DNA of 64,000 bases from Herbaspirillum robiniae (GTDB lineage Bacteria > Pseudomonadota > Gammaproteobacteria > Burkholderiales > Burkholderiaceae_D), in NCBI RefSeq assembly GCF_002213415.1, contig NZ_NJGU01000003.1, positions 168,033-232,032 of the forward strand, given 5' to 3'. Below, piece by piece: positions 35,229 through 45,502 of this stretch. Under the pieces are notes generated by a model. The model had not been told where the DNA came from and ran no database searches. It worked only from the letters and a program-made list of their open reading frames with translations. The position numbers and the translations under genes were made by a program. Position 1 is the first letter of the stretch. Each line of letters starts with the position of its first letter.

Positions 35229-35263
35229 TCGCCGGCTGCGTCAACGCGCCGGCGATTTTTTTT
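35229..35263 (+). terminator. Terminator of the DUF4197 gene
   Basis: TCGCCGGC at 35229-35236 pairs with GCCGGCGA at 35248-35255, followed by eight T residues. A second perfect hairpin (GGCCGGATG at 35187-35195 with CATCCGGCC at 35202-35210) lies just ahead but has no T run. Confidence 0.85.
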
Positions 35264-35752
35264 GCCCTCGCCGATGCTTGCCAAGCCCGACGCTGGCCGC
35301 CTGGCGCAAGGGATTGCGCAGGCGCCGGCGGGCCCGGAGGCTTGATTGATTTATATCGTTTTCATTGTTTCTGGGAACTAATTTCGTGCCTTAAGATCAG
35401 TTGGTTATGGATTCAAATTCCTACATTGCTGGACTTCATTAAGCGATTGCGTTAAACTATCGTTTGTCCTAGCGACATTATTTGTTCAACAACGACTCTC
35501 AGCAGTTCCAGACCCGTTAGCGGGTTGTCCAAAATTTCCGGCTGGCAGCGCGATCGTCATCACGACGAACCCATCCCTGTCCGGTATGCATCATCGCCGA
35601 AGCTTTTTTCGGTTTCATCGCTGCCCTGCAGCTTTCGGTTCGCATCCAAACGATTGGCCCACTCGAGGGCAAGCGAACCTTTTAAAACTTAATCTCAGAA
35701 CCCGTCGTCGCGGCGTCATGTCGTGCCGGCTATACCAACAACAGGGGGTAAC
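35264..35752 (+). promoter_or_regulatory. Intergenic leader of the osmoprotectant ABC operon
   Basis: About 490 bp of relatively AT-rich sequence without a supported gene. A possible promoter is TGGACT at 35430-35435 and TAAACT at 35453-35458 with 17-bp spacing, which would give a long 5' leader of nearly 290 nt. Small hairpins occur at 35512-35525 and 35594-35610. I see no known riboswitch. Confidence 0.35.
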
Positions 35753-36466
35753 ATGACACGTGTTCGTCACGTCTTCGCCGGCGCAGCTGCATTCGCGCTG
35801 GTCATCGCGGGCCTGGTCTGGTGGATCGGTCCCGACGTCATCCACAAGTACCGGGGCGACCTGGCCTACTACACCGGCAAGCATCTCGAGCTGGTGTTCT
35901 GTTCGATGGCGCTGGCGCTTGCCACCGGCATTCCGGCCGGCATCGCGCTCTCCAGGCCTTCGGCCCAGCGCACCGCGGAGTCCTTCATCCAGGTCTTCAA
36001 CATCGGCAACACCATCCCCTCGATTGCAGTGCTGGCATTGGCGCTGGCCTTCTTCGGCATCGGCAACTGGCCGACGATCCTGGCGCTGTGGCTGGCCTCG
36101 CTGCTGCCCATCGTGCGCAACACCTACGAGGGCCTGAAGAACGTGCCGGCCTCGCTCAAGGAAGCCGCGCGCGGCATCGGCATGAAGCCGCACCAGATCC
36201 TGTTCAGGGTGGAGCTGCCCAACGCGTTGCCCATCATCGTCGGCGGCGTGCGCACGGCGCTGGCGATCAACGTCGGCACCGCGCCGCTGTCGATGCTGAT
36301 CGGCGGCGAGAGCCTGGGCGGCCTGATCTTCCCCGGCATCTACCTGAACAACCACGGCCAGCTGCTGCTGGGCGCGGCCGCCACGGCGCTGTTGGCGCTG
36401 GTGCTGGATGCGCTGGTGACGACGCTCTCCGGCATTTACCTCGCCCGCCGCGGCCTGCGCGCATAA
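35753..36466 (+). CDS. Osmoprotectant ABC importer permease (OsmY/OpuC-type)
   Basis: The 237-residue inner-membrane protein has five to six hydrophobic segments and the binding-protein-dependent permease loop (KEAARGIGMKPHQILFRVELPNALPII). It belongs to the glycine betaine/choline/carnitine permease group. A GGGGG stretch precedes the ATG. It is the first gene of permease - binding protein - permease - ATPase, the reverse order of Salmonella osmVWXY, in which two different permeases form the channel. Confidence 0.87.
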   Translation: MTRVRHVFAGAAAFALVIAGLVWWIGPDVIHKYRGDLAYYTGKHLELVFCSMALALATGIPAGIALSRPSAQRTAESFIQVFNIGNTIPSIAVLALALAFFGIGNWPTILALWLASLLPIVRNTYEGLKNVPASLKEAARGIGMKPHQILFRVELPNALPIIVGGVRTALAINVGTAPLSMLIGGESLGGLIFPGIYLNNHGQLLLGAAATALLALVLDALVTTLSGIYLARRGLRA

Positions 36467-36536
36467 GCGCGGCCGCAGCTTCTTCCATCACAAGAATGGC
36501 CGCCGCCCACGAGGCGAAGCGGCAGAGAGGACAAGC

Positions 36537-37451
36537 ATGAACAACCCAAGCATCGCGAAATACGCCGCCTGTGCGCTGGCCATGGCGCTGGCCATGTTCG
36601 GCGCGGCCAACGCCCGTGCCCAGAACCTGGTCATCGGCGGCAAGAACTTCACCGAACAGTTGATCCTGTCGGACATGACCGCGCAGTACTTGCGCGCCAA
36701 GGGCTACGACACCGAGCTCAAGAACGGCCTGGGCACCACGCTGATGCGCTCGGCGCTGGAAAGCGGCCAGCTCGACATCGTCTGGGACTACACCGGCACT
36801 GCGCTGATCGTCTACAACCACATCGAAGACAAGCTCGACCCCGAGCAGATTTACGACAAGGTCAAGGAGCTCGACGCCCCGCGCGGCCTGGCGTGGCTGA
36901 ACGAGTCGGAGCTGAACAACACCTATGCCTTCGCCATGCCCAAGAAGCTGGCCGACCAATACGGCATCAATTCGCTGCAGGACCTGGCCAACCGCATCAA
37001 CGCCGACGACAAGGAAGGCGGCAAGCCGCACCTGATGGGGGTGGACTACGAGTTCGCCTCGCGCCCCGACGGCCTGGGTCCGATGCAGGAGCTGTACGGC
37101 TTCAAGCTGGAACGCGGCGAGGTCAAGCAGATGGACCCGGGCCTGGTCTACACGGCGCTGAAGAACGAGCAGCTGTTCGTCGGCCTGACCTATGCGTCGG
37201 ACGGCCGCATCAAGGGTTTCGACCTGAAGCTGCTGGATGATGACAAGGGCTACTTCGCCGCCTACAAGGCCACGCCGGTGGTGCGCCAGGACATCCTGGA
37301 CAAGAACCCCAAGCTGGCCGGGCAGCTCAACGAGCTGGCGGCCAAGATCGACACCGCCAAGATGACCGAGTTGAACAAGCGCGTGGATATCGACCAGGAA
37401 CCGGTGGGCAAGGTCGCCGCCGACTTCCTCAAAGAATCCGGCCTGATCTGA
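36537..37451 (+). CDS. Osmoprotectant ABC importer binding protein (OsmX/OpuC-type)
   Basis: The 304-residue protein has a signal peptide (ending ANARA) and the mature start QNLVIGGKNFTEQLILSDM, typical of the choline/glycine betaine-binding OpuBC/OsmX family. Pocket-type residues occur in WDYTGTALI and PDGLGPMQELYGF. It captures the compatible solute in the periplasm. The gene lies between the two permease genes, and AGAGGACAAGC precedes the ATG. Confidence 0.9.
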   Translation: MNNPSIAKYAACALAMALAMFGAANARAQNLVIGGKNFTEQLILSDMTAQYLRAKGYDTELKNGLGTTLMRSALESGQLDIVWDYTGTALIVYNHIEDKLDPEQIYDKVKELDAPRGLAWLNESELNNTYAFAMPKKLADQYGINSLQDLANRINADDKEGGKPHLMGVDYEFASRPDGLGPMQELYGFKLERGEVKQMDPGLVYTALKNEQLFVGLTYASDGRIKGFDLKLLDDDKGYFAAYKATPVVRQDILDKNPKLAGQLNELAAKIDTAKMTELNKRVDIDQEPVGKVAADFLKESGLI

Positions 37452-37461
37452 GGAGGCGCAC

Positions 37462-38112
37462 ATGGACATCTTCCAATACCTCCAGTCCGACTGGCACAAC
37501 ATCCTTGAACTGACGCTGCAGCATCTGAAGCTGGTGGGCATCGCGGTGAGCCTGGCGATCGTCATCGGCGTGCCGCTGGGCATCCTGATCGTGCGCCTGC
37601 GCTGGCTGGCCGGCCCGCTGATGGGCCTGGCCACGGTGGTGCTGACGGTGCCGTCGATCGCGCTGTTCGGGCTGATGATCCCGGTGTTTTCCAAGTTCGG
37701 CGCCGGCATCGGCCCCTTGCCGGCGATCACCGCGGTGTTCCTCTATTCGCTGCTGCCCATCATGCGCAACACCTATCTCGCGCTGGACAACATCGAAGCC
37801 GGCATCAAGGAGGCCGGCATCGGCATCGGCATGACCTTCTGGCAGCGCCTGCGCATGGTGGACCTGCCGCTGGCGGTGCCGGTGATCCTGGGCGGCGTGC
37901 GTACCGCCGTGGTGATGAACATCGGCGTCATGGCCATTGCCGCCGTGATCGGCGCCGGCGGCCTGGGCGTGCTGATCCTGCACGCCATCAGCCAGAGCAA
38001 CATGCAAAAACTCGTGGTCGGCGCCGTGATGATCAGCGTACTCGCGATCATCGCCGACACCCTGCTGCAACGACTGCAGAAAATCCTGACACCTAAAGGA
38101 GTGCAAAAATGA
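37462..38112 (+). CDS. Osmoprotectant ABC importer permease (OsmW/OpuC-type)
   Basis: The 216-residue inner-membrane protein has five to six hydrophobic segments and the permease EAA loop (KEAGIGIGMTFWQRLRMVDLP). The sequence VLTVPSIALFGLMIPVF is typical of OpuBB/OsmW. The start follows GAGGAG, and the stop overlaps the ATPase start by four bases, so the two are coupled. Confidence 0.88.
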   Translation: MDIFQYLQSDWHNILELTLQHLKLVGIAVSLAIVIGVPLGILIVRLRWLAGPLMGLATVVLTVPSIALFGLMIPVFSKFGAGIGPLPAITAVFLYSLLPIMRNTYLALDNIEAGIKEAGIGIGMTFWQRLRMVDLPLAVPVILGGVRTAVVMNIGVMAIAAVIGAGGLGVLILHAISQSNMQKLVVGAVMISVLAIIADTLLQRLQKILTPKGVQK

Positions 38113-39242
38113 TCGAACTCGACCAACTCAGCAAAACCTACAACCAGAAGGACGGCACGCCGGTCAAGGCGGTGGACTCGGTCAGCCTGAAGGTGGCCGA
38201 AGGCGAGATCTGCGTCTTCCTCGGCCCTTCGGGCTGCGGCAAGACCACCACCCTGAAGATGATCAATCGCCTGATCCGCCCGACCTCCGGTCGCGTGCTG
38301 TTGAACGGTGAAGACACCTCCGGCATCGACGAGGTCGAACTGCGCCGCCACATCGGCTACGTGATCCAGCAGATCGGCCTGTTCCCCAACATGACCATCG
38401 AGGAAAACATCACCATCGTCCCGCGCCTGTTGGGCTGGGAAAAGAAACGCTGCCAGGAGCGCGCCACAGAGCTCATGGCGATGGTCGCGCTGGATCCGAA
38501 GAAATTCCTCAAGCGCTATCCGCGCGAATTGTCCGGCGGCCAGCAGCAGCGCATCGGCGTGATCCGCGCACTGGCGGCGGATGCGCCGGTGCTGCTGATG
38601 GACGAGCCCTTTGGCGCGGTCGACCCGATCAACCGCGAGTCGATCCAGAACGAGTTCTTCCAGATGCAGCGCCAGTTGAACAAGACCGTGATCATGGTCA
38701 GCCACGACATCGACGAGGCCATCAAGCTGGGCGACAAGGTCGCCGTGTTCCGCGCCGGCAAGCTGGTGCAGTTCGACAATCCGGACACCTTGCTGGCGCG
38801 CCCCAAGGATGATTTCGTGGGCGCCTTCGTCGGCCAGGATCACACCCTCAAGCGCCTGCTGCTGGTGCGCGCCGGCGAAGCCGCGACCACCCCGGCCACC
38901 GCGCGTCCGGACGTCTCCTGCGACCAGGCGCTGGCGCTGATGGACGACCAGGATTCGCGCTACCTGACCATCACCGACGCCGACAACCGCGCGCTCGGCT
39001 ACCTGACCCGCCGCGACGTGCGCGGCAGCGCCGGCGTGGCCGAGGAGAAGGTGCGCCCGTTCACCATGAACGCCGCCCCCGACGAAAACCTGCGCGTGGT
39101 GCTCTCCAAGATGTACAAGCACAGCACCAGCTGGATGCCGGTGATCGACAACGACGGCAGCTATGTCGGCGAGGTCACGCAGGACTCCATCGCCAGCTAC
39201 CTGAGTTCGGGCAAGTCGCGCGGCATGGCGCTGGCGGCGTGA
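38109..39242 (+). CDS. Osmoprotectant ABC importer ATPase with CBS domains (OsmV/OpuCA-type)
   Basis: The 377-residue protein has Walker A GPSGCGKTT (about residues 39-47), signature LSGGQQQR, Walker B VLLMDEP and a switch histidine in MVSHD. A C-terminal CBS pair (about residues 255-370) is typical of OpuCA/OsmV and senses ionic strength or nucleotides to gate transport during osmotic stress. It energises the two permeases encoded upstream. It overlaps the second permease gene by four bases and ends the operon. Confidence 0.92.
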   Translation: MIELDQLSKTYNQKDGTPVKAVDSVSLKVAEGEICVFLGPSGCGKTTTLKMINRLIRPTSGRVLLNGEDTSGIDEVELRRHIGYVIQQIGLFPNMTIEENITIVPRLLGWEKKRCQERATELMAMVALDPKKFLKRYPRELSGGQQQRIGVIRALAADAPVLLMDEPFGAVDPINRESIQNEFFQMQRQLNKTVIMVSHDIDEAIKLGDKVAVFRAGKLVQFDNPDTLLARPKDDFVGAFVGQDHTLKRLLLVRAGEAATTPATARPDVSCDQALALMDDQDSRYLTITDADNRALGYLTRRDVRGSAGVAEEKVRPFTMNAAPDENLRVVLSKMYKHSTSWMPVIDNDGSYVGEVTQDSIASYLSSGKSRGMALAA

Positions 39243-39330
39243 TGCGCGACACACCGATATAAGACAGAAGATATTTGATGTCTGATGCCGCAGCGCGGCA
39301 CAGCGCGTGAAGCGCGAGAACGGCAAGAGG

Positions 39331-39370
39331 AAAGAGGGACGATGCATTGCATCGTCCCTCTTTCTTTTTG
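39331..39370. terminator. Terminator between the osmoprotectant operon and the LysR gene
   Basis: A near-perfect palindrome: AAAGAGGGACGATGCA (39331-39346) with its complement (39348-39363), followed on the plus strand by CTTTTT. On the minus strand the tail is only moderately T-rich, so termination there is less sure. The apex TGCATTGCA is shared with the dadA terminator. Confidence 0.85.
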
Positions 39371-39394
39371 CGCCTGGCGCGCCGCGGTCGGCAG

Positions 39395-40291
39395 CTACAG
39401 CTGCATCGACTTCAAGTCCTCGAGGAACGCCGCGACGATGGGCTCGTCGGCATGCTGGCGGTTGGTCACCACGCTGATGCCCACCTCATAGGACAGCTTG
39501 GCCCGGTTCAGCGCGCGCATCTGGCCGCGCGCCACGTACTCGCGGCCCATCTCGTCGGGCAGGTAGCCCAGGTGCTGGCCCGAGAGGATGAGGATGGACA
39601 TGGCTTCCATGTTGCCGGTCACGGCCATGATGTTGCGGCGGTGGATGGGCACGTGGCCGGGTGGCACCGGGTAGTCGCGCCAGGCCCAGGCGTGGCCGGC
39701 GGCTTCTTCCGGCTCGATGTCGCCTGGCTTGTCGAACAGCGGATGGGGCGGGGCGCAGTAGGCGACCTGCCGTTCCAGCATCAGCTGCGTGTATTGCAGT
39801 GCGGTCACGCGGCGCCAGAAATAGCCGATGGCGACCTGGATGCTGCCGTTCAACAGCATCTCCTCCAGTTCGCTGGGCGTGCGCACCAGGAGCTCGATGC
39901 GCACCGCTTCGTCGCGCTGTCGGAAGCGCCGGATCACCTCCGACAGGCGCGTGTTGTGATGCGCCGGCGTGTGGCCGATCAGGCCGATGGAGAGCGTGCC
40001 GACCAGCCGCTTGTCGAGGTTGCGGGCTTCCATGCCGAACTCCGACAAGGCATCCATCATGCGCCGCGCCGAGTCGGCGAACTTCTCGCCCTTGGCGGTC
40101 AGCCGGAAGCCGGCGCGCCCGCGTTCGCACAGGCGAAAGCCCAGGCGCGTCTCCAGCGTGTTCAACTGCGCGCTGATGGTGGACTGGCCGACGTTGAGCT
40201 TGGCTTGCGCGGCGGAAACGCCGTGCGAGTCGGCCACGGCGAGAAAGACGCGGATCAGGCGCAGGTCGAGATCGAAGACGTTGTTGAGCAT
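39395..40291 (-). CDS. LysR-family regulator (probable control of the guanidino operon)
   Basis: The 298-residue protein has an N-terminal LysR helix-turn-helix (residues about 8-65: LIRVFLAVADSHGVSAAQAKLN then GQSTISAQLNTLETRLG) and a substrate-binding regulatory domain. It is divergent from the GbuA/SpeB-type ureohydrolase, the same arrangement as gbuR-gbuA in Pseudomonas. The inducer is therefore probably a guanidino compound, but this is context only. The intergenic region holds a strong dyad. Confidence 0.88.
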   Translation of the reverse strand: MLNNVFDLDLRLIRVFLAVADSHGVSAAQAKLNVGQSTISAQLNTLETRLGFRLCERGRAGFRLTAKGEKFADSARRMMDALSEFGMEARNLDKRLVGTLSIGLIGHTPAHHNTRLSEVIRRFRQRDEAVRIELLVRTPSELEEMLLNGSIQVAIGYFWRRVTALQYTQLMLERQVAYCAPPHPLFDKPGDIEPEEAAGHAWAWRDYPVPPGHVPIHRRNIMAVTGNMEAMSILILSGQHLGYLPDEMGREYVARGQMRALNRAKLSYEVGISVVTNRQHADEPIVAAFLEDLKSMQL

Positions 40292-40340
40292 GGCGGCGGC
40301 TGGCGAGGGGGCAGGATGGATTTCCAGCCTGATTTTTACA

Positions 40341-40388
40341 TTGACGGAAATCGATGTAAACGTCGCGACATCGATATATTTTCGTCAA
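40341..40388. promoter_or_regulatory. Nested inverted repeats in the LysR / ureohydrolase divergent promoter
   Basis: ATCGATGT (40350-40357) and ACATCGAT (40368-40375) form a perfect 8-bp dyad. Outer arms TTGACGGAAAT (40341-40351) and ATTTTCGTCAA (40378-40388) match at 10 of 11. A second dyad TTTACAT/ATGTAAA (40335-40341, 40354-40360) overlaps. TATATT at 40375-40380 could be the -10 element of the operon. This is the likely LysR operator. Confidence 0.6.
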
Positions 40389-40442
40389 TCCCGGCTCGCT
40401 AGAATGCATTCAACCCTAGCAGCCATACAAGGATGGAGATCG

Positions 40443-41396
40443 ATGGAACATGCACTGTATCAGCCACTCGGCGGCAATGTGATGCCCCGTTTTGGGGGGA
40501 TTGCCACCATGATGCGCCTTCCCTACGTGGAAGAACCGGCCGGCCTGGACGTCGGATTCGTCGGCGTGCCGCTGGATATCGGCACCTCCAACCGGTCCGG
40601 CACGCGTTTCGGCCCGCGCCAGATTCGCACCGAATCGGTGCTGCTGCGCCCCTACAACATGGCCACCCGCGCCGCGCCCTTCGATTCGCTGAAGGTGGCC
40701 GACCTCGGCGACGTGGCGCTGAACCCGTACAGCCTGCTGGATTCGGTGCGCATGATCGAGGAAGGCTACGACCGCATCTACGCCGGCGGCTGCAAGACCA
40801 TCAGCCTGGGCGGCGACCACACCATGACGCTGCCCATCCTGCGCGCCATCCACAAGAAGTACGGCCGGGTCGGCCTGATCCACGTCGACGCCCACGCCGA
40901 CGTCAACGACACCATGAACGGCGAGAAGATCGCCCACGGCACGCCGTTTCGCCGCGCCTTCGAAGAAGGCCTGCTCGACGCCGGGCGCGTGGTGCAGATC
41001 GGCCTGCGCGGCACCGGCTACCACGCCGACGATTTCGACTGGTGCCGCGCCCAGGGCTTTCGCGTGGTGCAGGCCGAGGAGTGCTGGAACCGCTCGCTGG
41101 CGCCGCTGATGGAAGAAGTGCGCGCGCAGATGGGCGACGGCCCGGTCTACCTGACCTTCGACATCGATGGCCTCGACCCGGCCTTCGCGCCCGGAACCGG
41201 CACGCCCGAGATCGGCGGCCTGACGGTGCAGCAGGGCATGGAGATCATCCGTGGCTGCAAGGGGCTGGACATCGTGTCGGCCGATGTGGTCGAAGTGTCG
41301 CCTCCGTACGACCAGGCCGGCACCACCGCGCTGGTGGCGGCCAACCTGGCATACGAAATGCTGTGCATTTTCCCCGGAGTGAAGTACCGTGCGTGA
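40443..41396 (+). CDS. gbuA: Ureohydrolase of the agmatinase family, most like guanidinobutyrase
   Basis: The 317-residue enzyme hydrolyses a guanidino group to urea and an amine, using two manganese ions. Metal ligands are visible in GGDHT (H126), DAHAD (D149, H151, D153) and FDIDGLDP. The N-terminus (HQPLGGNVMPRFGGIATMMRLP-like) closely recalls guanidinobutyrase GbuA and differs from classical SpeB. The expected reaction is 4-guanidinobutyrate to 4-aminobutyrate, but 3-guanidinopropionate or agmatine remain possible. The start at 40443 follows GGATGGAG; a longer in-frame extension is antisense to the regulator gene. It heads the guanidino operon. Confidence 0.8.
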   Translation: MEHALYQPLGGNVMPRFGGIATMMRLPYVEEPAGLDVGFVGVPLDIGTSNRSGTRFGPRQIRTESVLLRPYNMATRAAPFDSLKVADLGDVALNPYSLLDSVRMIEEGYDRIYAGGCKTISLGGDHTMTLPILRAIHKKYGRVGLIHVDAHADVNDTMNGEKIAHGTPFRRAFEEGLLDAGRVVQIGLRGTGYHADDFDWCRAQGFRVVQAEECWNRSLAPLMEEVRAQMGDGPVYLTFDIDGLDPAFAPGTGTPEIGGLTVQQGMEIIRGCKGLDIVSADVVEVSPPYDQAGTTALVAANLAYEMLCIFPGVKYRA

Positions 41397-41504
41397 ATGC
41401 CGCCGCAGAACGGCACCGTCACTGCCGCAGGATGCGTCCACAGAACGCACGCCGGATAGATCGTTTCGCAACATCCGCCACGACCAGATGACAAGGAATA
41501 CAGA

Positions 41505-42938
41505 ATGAGTGAGACCCGGCTGTGGGGAGCGCGTTTCCGTTCGCCGCCCGCTGAAGCCCTGATGAGGCTGTCGCGCGGCGGGCTGGATCATTTCCGCCTG
41601 ACCCGTTTTGATATCGTTTCCTCGCAATCCCACGCGCGCGAGCTGCTGCGCGCCGGCGTGCTCGACGACGCCGAGTGCGCCGCCATCGTGGCCAAGCTGG
41701 CCGAACTGGACGCCGCCATCGCCAGCGGCGAGGTCCAGCCCAAGCCCTCCGACGAGGACGTGCATACCTTCATGGAGCGCGTGCTGGTGGAGGCGCTGGG
41801 CGCCACCGGCGCCAAGCTGCGCGCCGGCCGCTCGCGCAACGACCAGGCCGCCAACAACCTCAAGCTCTACCTACGCGAGCAAAGCCGCGTGATCGGCGCC
41901 ATGCTGCTGGACCTGCAGGATGCGCTGATGGAGCAGGCCGGGCGCCATACGCAGACGCTGGCGCCGGGCTTCACCCATCTGCAGGCGGCGCAGCCCATCG
42001 TGTTCGCCCACCAGTTGCTGGCGCATGCGCAGACCTTCAGCCGCGACTTTTCGCGCCTGGCCGACTGGGACCGCCGCAGCGCGCGCTCGCCGCTGGGCGC
42101 GGCCGCCATGGCCGGTTCGGCGATCGCGCTGCATCCGGAGATATCGGCGGCCGAACTGGGCTACGACGCGCCCTGTGAAAACTCCATCGACGCCGTCGGC
42201 AGCCGCGACCACGTGGCCGAATTCCTGTTCGTCTGCGCCATGCTGGGCACACACATGTCGCGCCTGGCGGAAGAAGTCACGCTGTGGACCTCGCGCCAGT
42301 TCCGCTGGGTGGAACTGGACGATGCGTTCTCCACCGGCAGCTCCATCATGCCGCAGAAGAAGAACCCGGACATCGCCGAACTCACGCGCGGCCGCTCGGC
42401 GCGCCTGATCGCGCTGATGATGGACATGCTGGTGGCGCTGAAGGGGCTGCCGTTCTCCTACAACCGCGACCTGTCGGAAGACAAGTATTCCGCCTTCGAA
42501 GCCATCGACGTGCTGCACATGGTGCTGCCGGCCATGGCCGGGATGATGCGCACCCTGCGCGTGAACGAAGAGCGCATGCGCGCCGACGCCACCCAGGGCT
42601 TCACGCTGGCCACCGAAGTGGCGGACTGGCTGTCGCGCCGCGGCGTGCCGTTCGCCCAGGCGCACGAGATCACCGGCGAGATGGTGCGCCGCTGCGAAGA
42701 CCTGGGCGTCGAATTGCACCAGCTGTCGGACGCCGACATGAGCGCCATCAGCGAACATCTCAAGCCCGCCGTGCGCGAGGTCCTGACGCCAGAAGCGGCG
42801 GTCAACGCCCGCAGCGGCTACGGCGGCACCGCGCCGCAGCAGGTGCAGGCCCAGCTCGAACGGCTGGCCGCGACCGTCATCCTGCAGCGCGCCTGGACCG
42901 AGAAATCCCCAATGCCACCCGCAGGAGAGGCAGCATGA
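41505..42938 (+). CDS. Argininosuccinate lyase paralogue (ArgH/ASL-aspartase superfamily)
   Basis: The 477-residue protein has the fumarase/aspartase superfamily signature [11 protein letters not shown], the GRSRNDQ stretch and the [12 protein letters not shown] motif of argininosuccinate lyase. The canonical reaction releases fumarate and arginine. Here it lies between a ureohydrolase and an amino acid importer, so it more likely acts on an imported guanidino-succinyl compound, or on argininosuccinate itself, in catabolism. AAGGAA precedes the ATG, and the stop overlaps the permease start (ATGA). The housekeeping argH would be elsewhere. Confidence 0.82.
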   Translation: MSETRLWGARFRSPPAEALMRLSRGGLDHFRLTRFDIVSSQSHARELLRAGVLDDAECAAIVAKLAELDAAIASGEVQPKPSDEDVHTFMERVLVEALGATGAKLRAGRSRNDQAANNLKLYLREQSRVIGAMLLDLQDALMEQAGRHTQTLAPGFTHLQAAQPIVFAHQLLAHAQTFSRDFSRLADWDRRSARSPLGAAAMAGSAIALHPEISAAELGYDAPCENSIDAVGSRDHVAEFLFVCAMLGTHMSRLAEEVTLWTSRQFRWVELDDAFSTGSSIMPQKKNPDIAELTRGRSARLIALMMDMLVALKGLPFSYNRDLSEDKYSAFEAIDVLHMVLPAMAGMMRTLRVNEERMRADATQGFTLATEVADWLSRRGVPFAQAHEITGEMVRRCEDLGVELHQLSDADMSAISEHLKPAVREVLTPEAAVNARSGYGGTAPQQVQAQLERLAATVILQRAWTEKSPMPPAGEAA

Positions 42939-43830
42939 GCACCACATCTTCCCCGTCGCCGTACGCGATCGACCACCTGAAGGTGGTGCCGCGGCGCTTC
43001 TACGGCCGCTGGTTCTCGGCGCTGGTGATCCTGCTGTGCCTGGGCTTCATCGCCAACGCCTTCGTGCACGGCCAGATCGAGTGGAAGGTGGTGGCGCAGT
43101 TCATGACCGCCAAGGTGATCATGCACGGCCTGCTCAACACCATCCTGATGACGATCTATGCCATGGTGGTGGGCATCGTGCTGGGCGTGGTGTTCGCGGT
43201 GATGGTGATGTCGCCCAACCGCTTGCTGCGCGCGGTGGCGGCGTTCTACATCTGGTTCTTCCGCGGCACGCCGCTGCTGCTGCAGATGCTGTTGTGGTTC
43301 AACCTGGCGCTGGTGTTCCCGACCATGGGCATCCCCGGCCTGTTCGAGGCGCGCACGGTGGACGTCATCACACCCTTCATCGCCAGCCTGCTGGGCCTGG
43401 GAATCGGGCAGGGCGCCTATACCGCGGAAGTGGTGCGCGGCGGCATCCTGGCGGTGGACAACGGCCAGACCGAAGCGGCCAAGGCCATCGGCATGACGCG
43501 CCTGACCGCGCTGCGCCGCATCGTGCTGCCGCAGGCCATGCGCGTGATCATTCCGCCGGTGGGCAACGAAGTCATCAGCATGATCAAGCTGACCTCGGTG
43601 GCCAGCGTGATCCAGTTTTCGGAGATCCTGCACAACGCCCAGACCATCTACTTCGCCAACGCGCGCGTGATCGAGCTGCTGATCGTGGCCACCGTCTGGT
43701 ACCTGGCGGTGGTGACCATCTTCTCGATCGGCCAGCATTTCCTGGAAAAGGCCTTCTCGCGCGAACAGCGCCGCGTGGTGCGGCCCCGCTCCGCGCTCAG
43801 GAAAGCCGATGCCGCCAAGGGAGAACAGGC

Positions 43831-43834
<4 letters not shown>
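42935..43834 (+). CDS. Polar amino acid ABC importer permease
   Basis: The 299-residue inner-membrane protein belongs to the HisM/GlnP group, with the EAA loop [24 protein letters not shown] and the signature [15 protein letters not shown] (both partly quoted). A cytoplasmic N-terminal extension of about 25 residues precedes the first helix. Only one permease gene is present, so it probably works as a homodimer. It overlaps the lyase gene by four bases and the ATPase gene by four bases. Confidence 0.9.
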
Positions 43835-44598
<764 letters not shown>

Positions 44599-44661
44599 GC
44601 CTGTTGATCGTATTGTCTTGAACCGTCTGTTGCCGTCCTTATTAACCTGAAGGGGAATCCC

Positions 44662-45498
44662 GTGAATCTGAAGAACAAGACCTTGTTCGGCCTCGCCGCT
44701 TTCGCCATGGCTGCCGCATCCGTCGCCGCCCACGCCGCCGACCTGCCGGATCGCATCAAGAAAGCGGGCAAGCTGGTCATCGCATCGCAGGCCAACTACC
44801 CGCCCATCGCCTACAAGGACCCGGCCACCGGCGAGCTGATGGGCCTGGACATCGAACTGGGCGCGGCCATCGCCAAGGAGCTGGGCCTGAAGGTGGAATA
44901 CCAGGAAACCGCGTTCGCCCAGGTGTTCAGCTCGCTGGCCACCGGCCGCGTCGACATCGCCATGGTCGCCATCAGCGACACCGCCGAACGCCAGAAGGTC
45001 GCCGATTTCATCGACTACATGAAGACCGGCCCGCAGTTCTTCACGCTGCAGGCCAACGCCGGCAAGATCAAGGGCGTCGCCGACGTCTGCGGCACCAAGG
45101 TCGGCGCCAGCCGCAACACCAACTGGCCGGGCCAGATCGCCGGCTGGAGCAAGGACAACTGCGAAGCCAAGGGCAAGCCGGCCATCACCGTGATCGGCAC
45201 CGAAGGCTCGGTGGATGCTCGCACCCAGTTGAAGACCGGTCGCATCGACGTCGCCGTCCAGGGCAGCGAGACCCTGCCGTACTTCCAGACCATGGAAGCC
45301 AACACCTACGTGGTGCTGGGCCAGCCGCTGTTCGCCCAGGAAACCGGCATCCCCGTTTCCAAGAACGAACCGGCGCTGCGCGACGCGGTGCTGGCGGCCT
45401 TGAAGCGCCTGCAGGCCAATGGCACCTACGACAAGCTGCTGGCCAAGTACAAGCTGCAGAGCAGCGCCATGCCGGCCGCGCTGAACCAGGGGAAATAA
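44662..45498 (+). CDS. Polar amino acid ABC importer substrate-binding protein
   Basis: The 278-residue periplasmic protein has a signal peptide (ending VAAHA) and a family-3 solute-binding fold (IKKAGKLVIASQANYPPIAYKD; GRVDIAMVAISDTAER). The start is GTG 44662 with AAGGGG upstream. Its ligand is not evident; the operon suggests a guanidino or arginine-like compound. Confidence 0.88.
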   Translation: MNLKNKTLFGLAAFAMAAASVAAHAADLPDRIKKAGKLVIASQANYPPIAYKDPATGELMGLDIELGAAIAKELGLKVEYQETAFAQVFSSLATGRVDIAMVAISDTAERQKVADFIDYMKTGPQFFTLQANAGKIKGVADVCGTKVGASRNTNWPGQIAGWSKDNCEAKGKPAITVIGTEGSVDARTQLKTGRIDVAVQGSETLPYFQTMEANTYVVLGQPLFAQETGIPVSKNEPALRDAVLAALKRLQANGTYDKLLAKYKLQSSAMPAALNQGK

Positions 45499-45502
45499 GC
45501 CC

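Noticed and set aside
35594..35610. CCGAA/TTCGG hairpin with a T-rich loop as a terminator in the osmoprotectant leader
   Set aside because: The stem is only five pairs and the T run lies in the loop, not after the stem.
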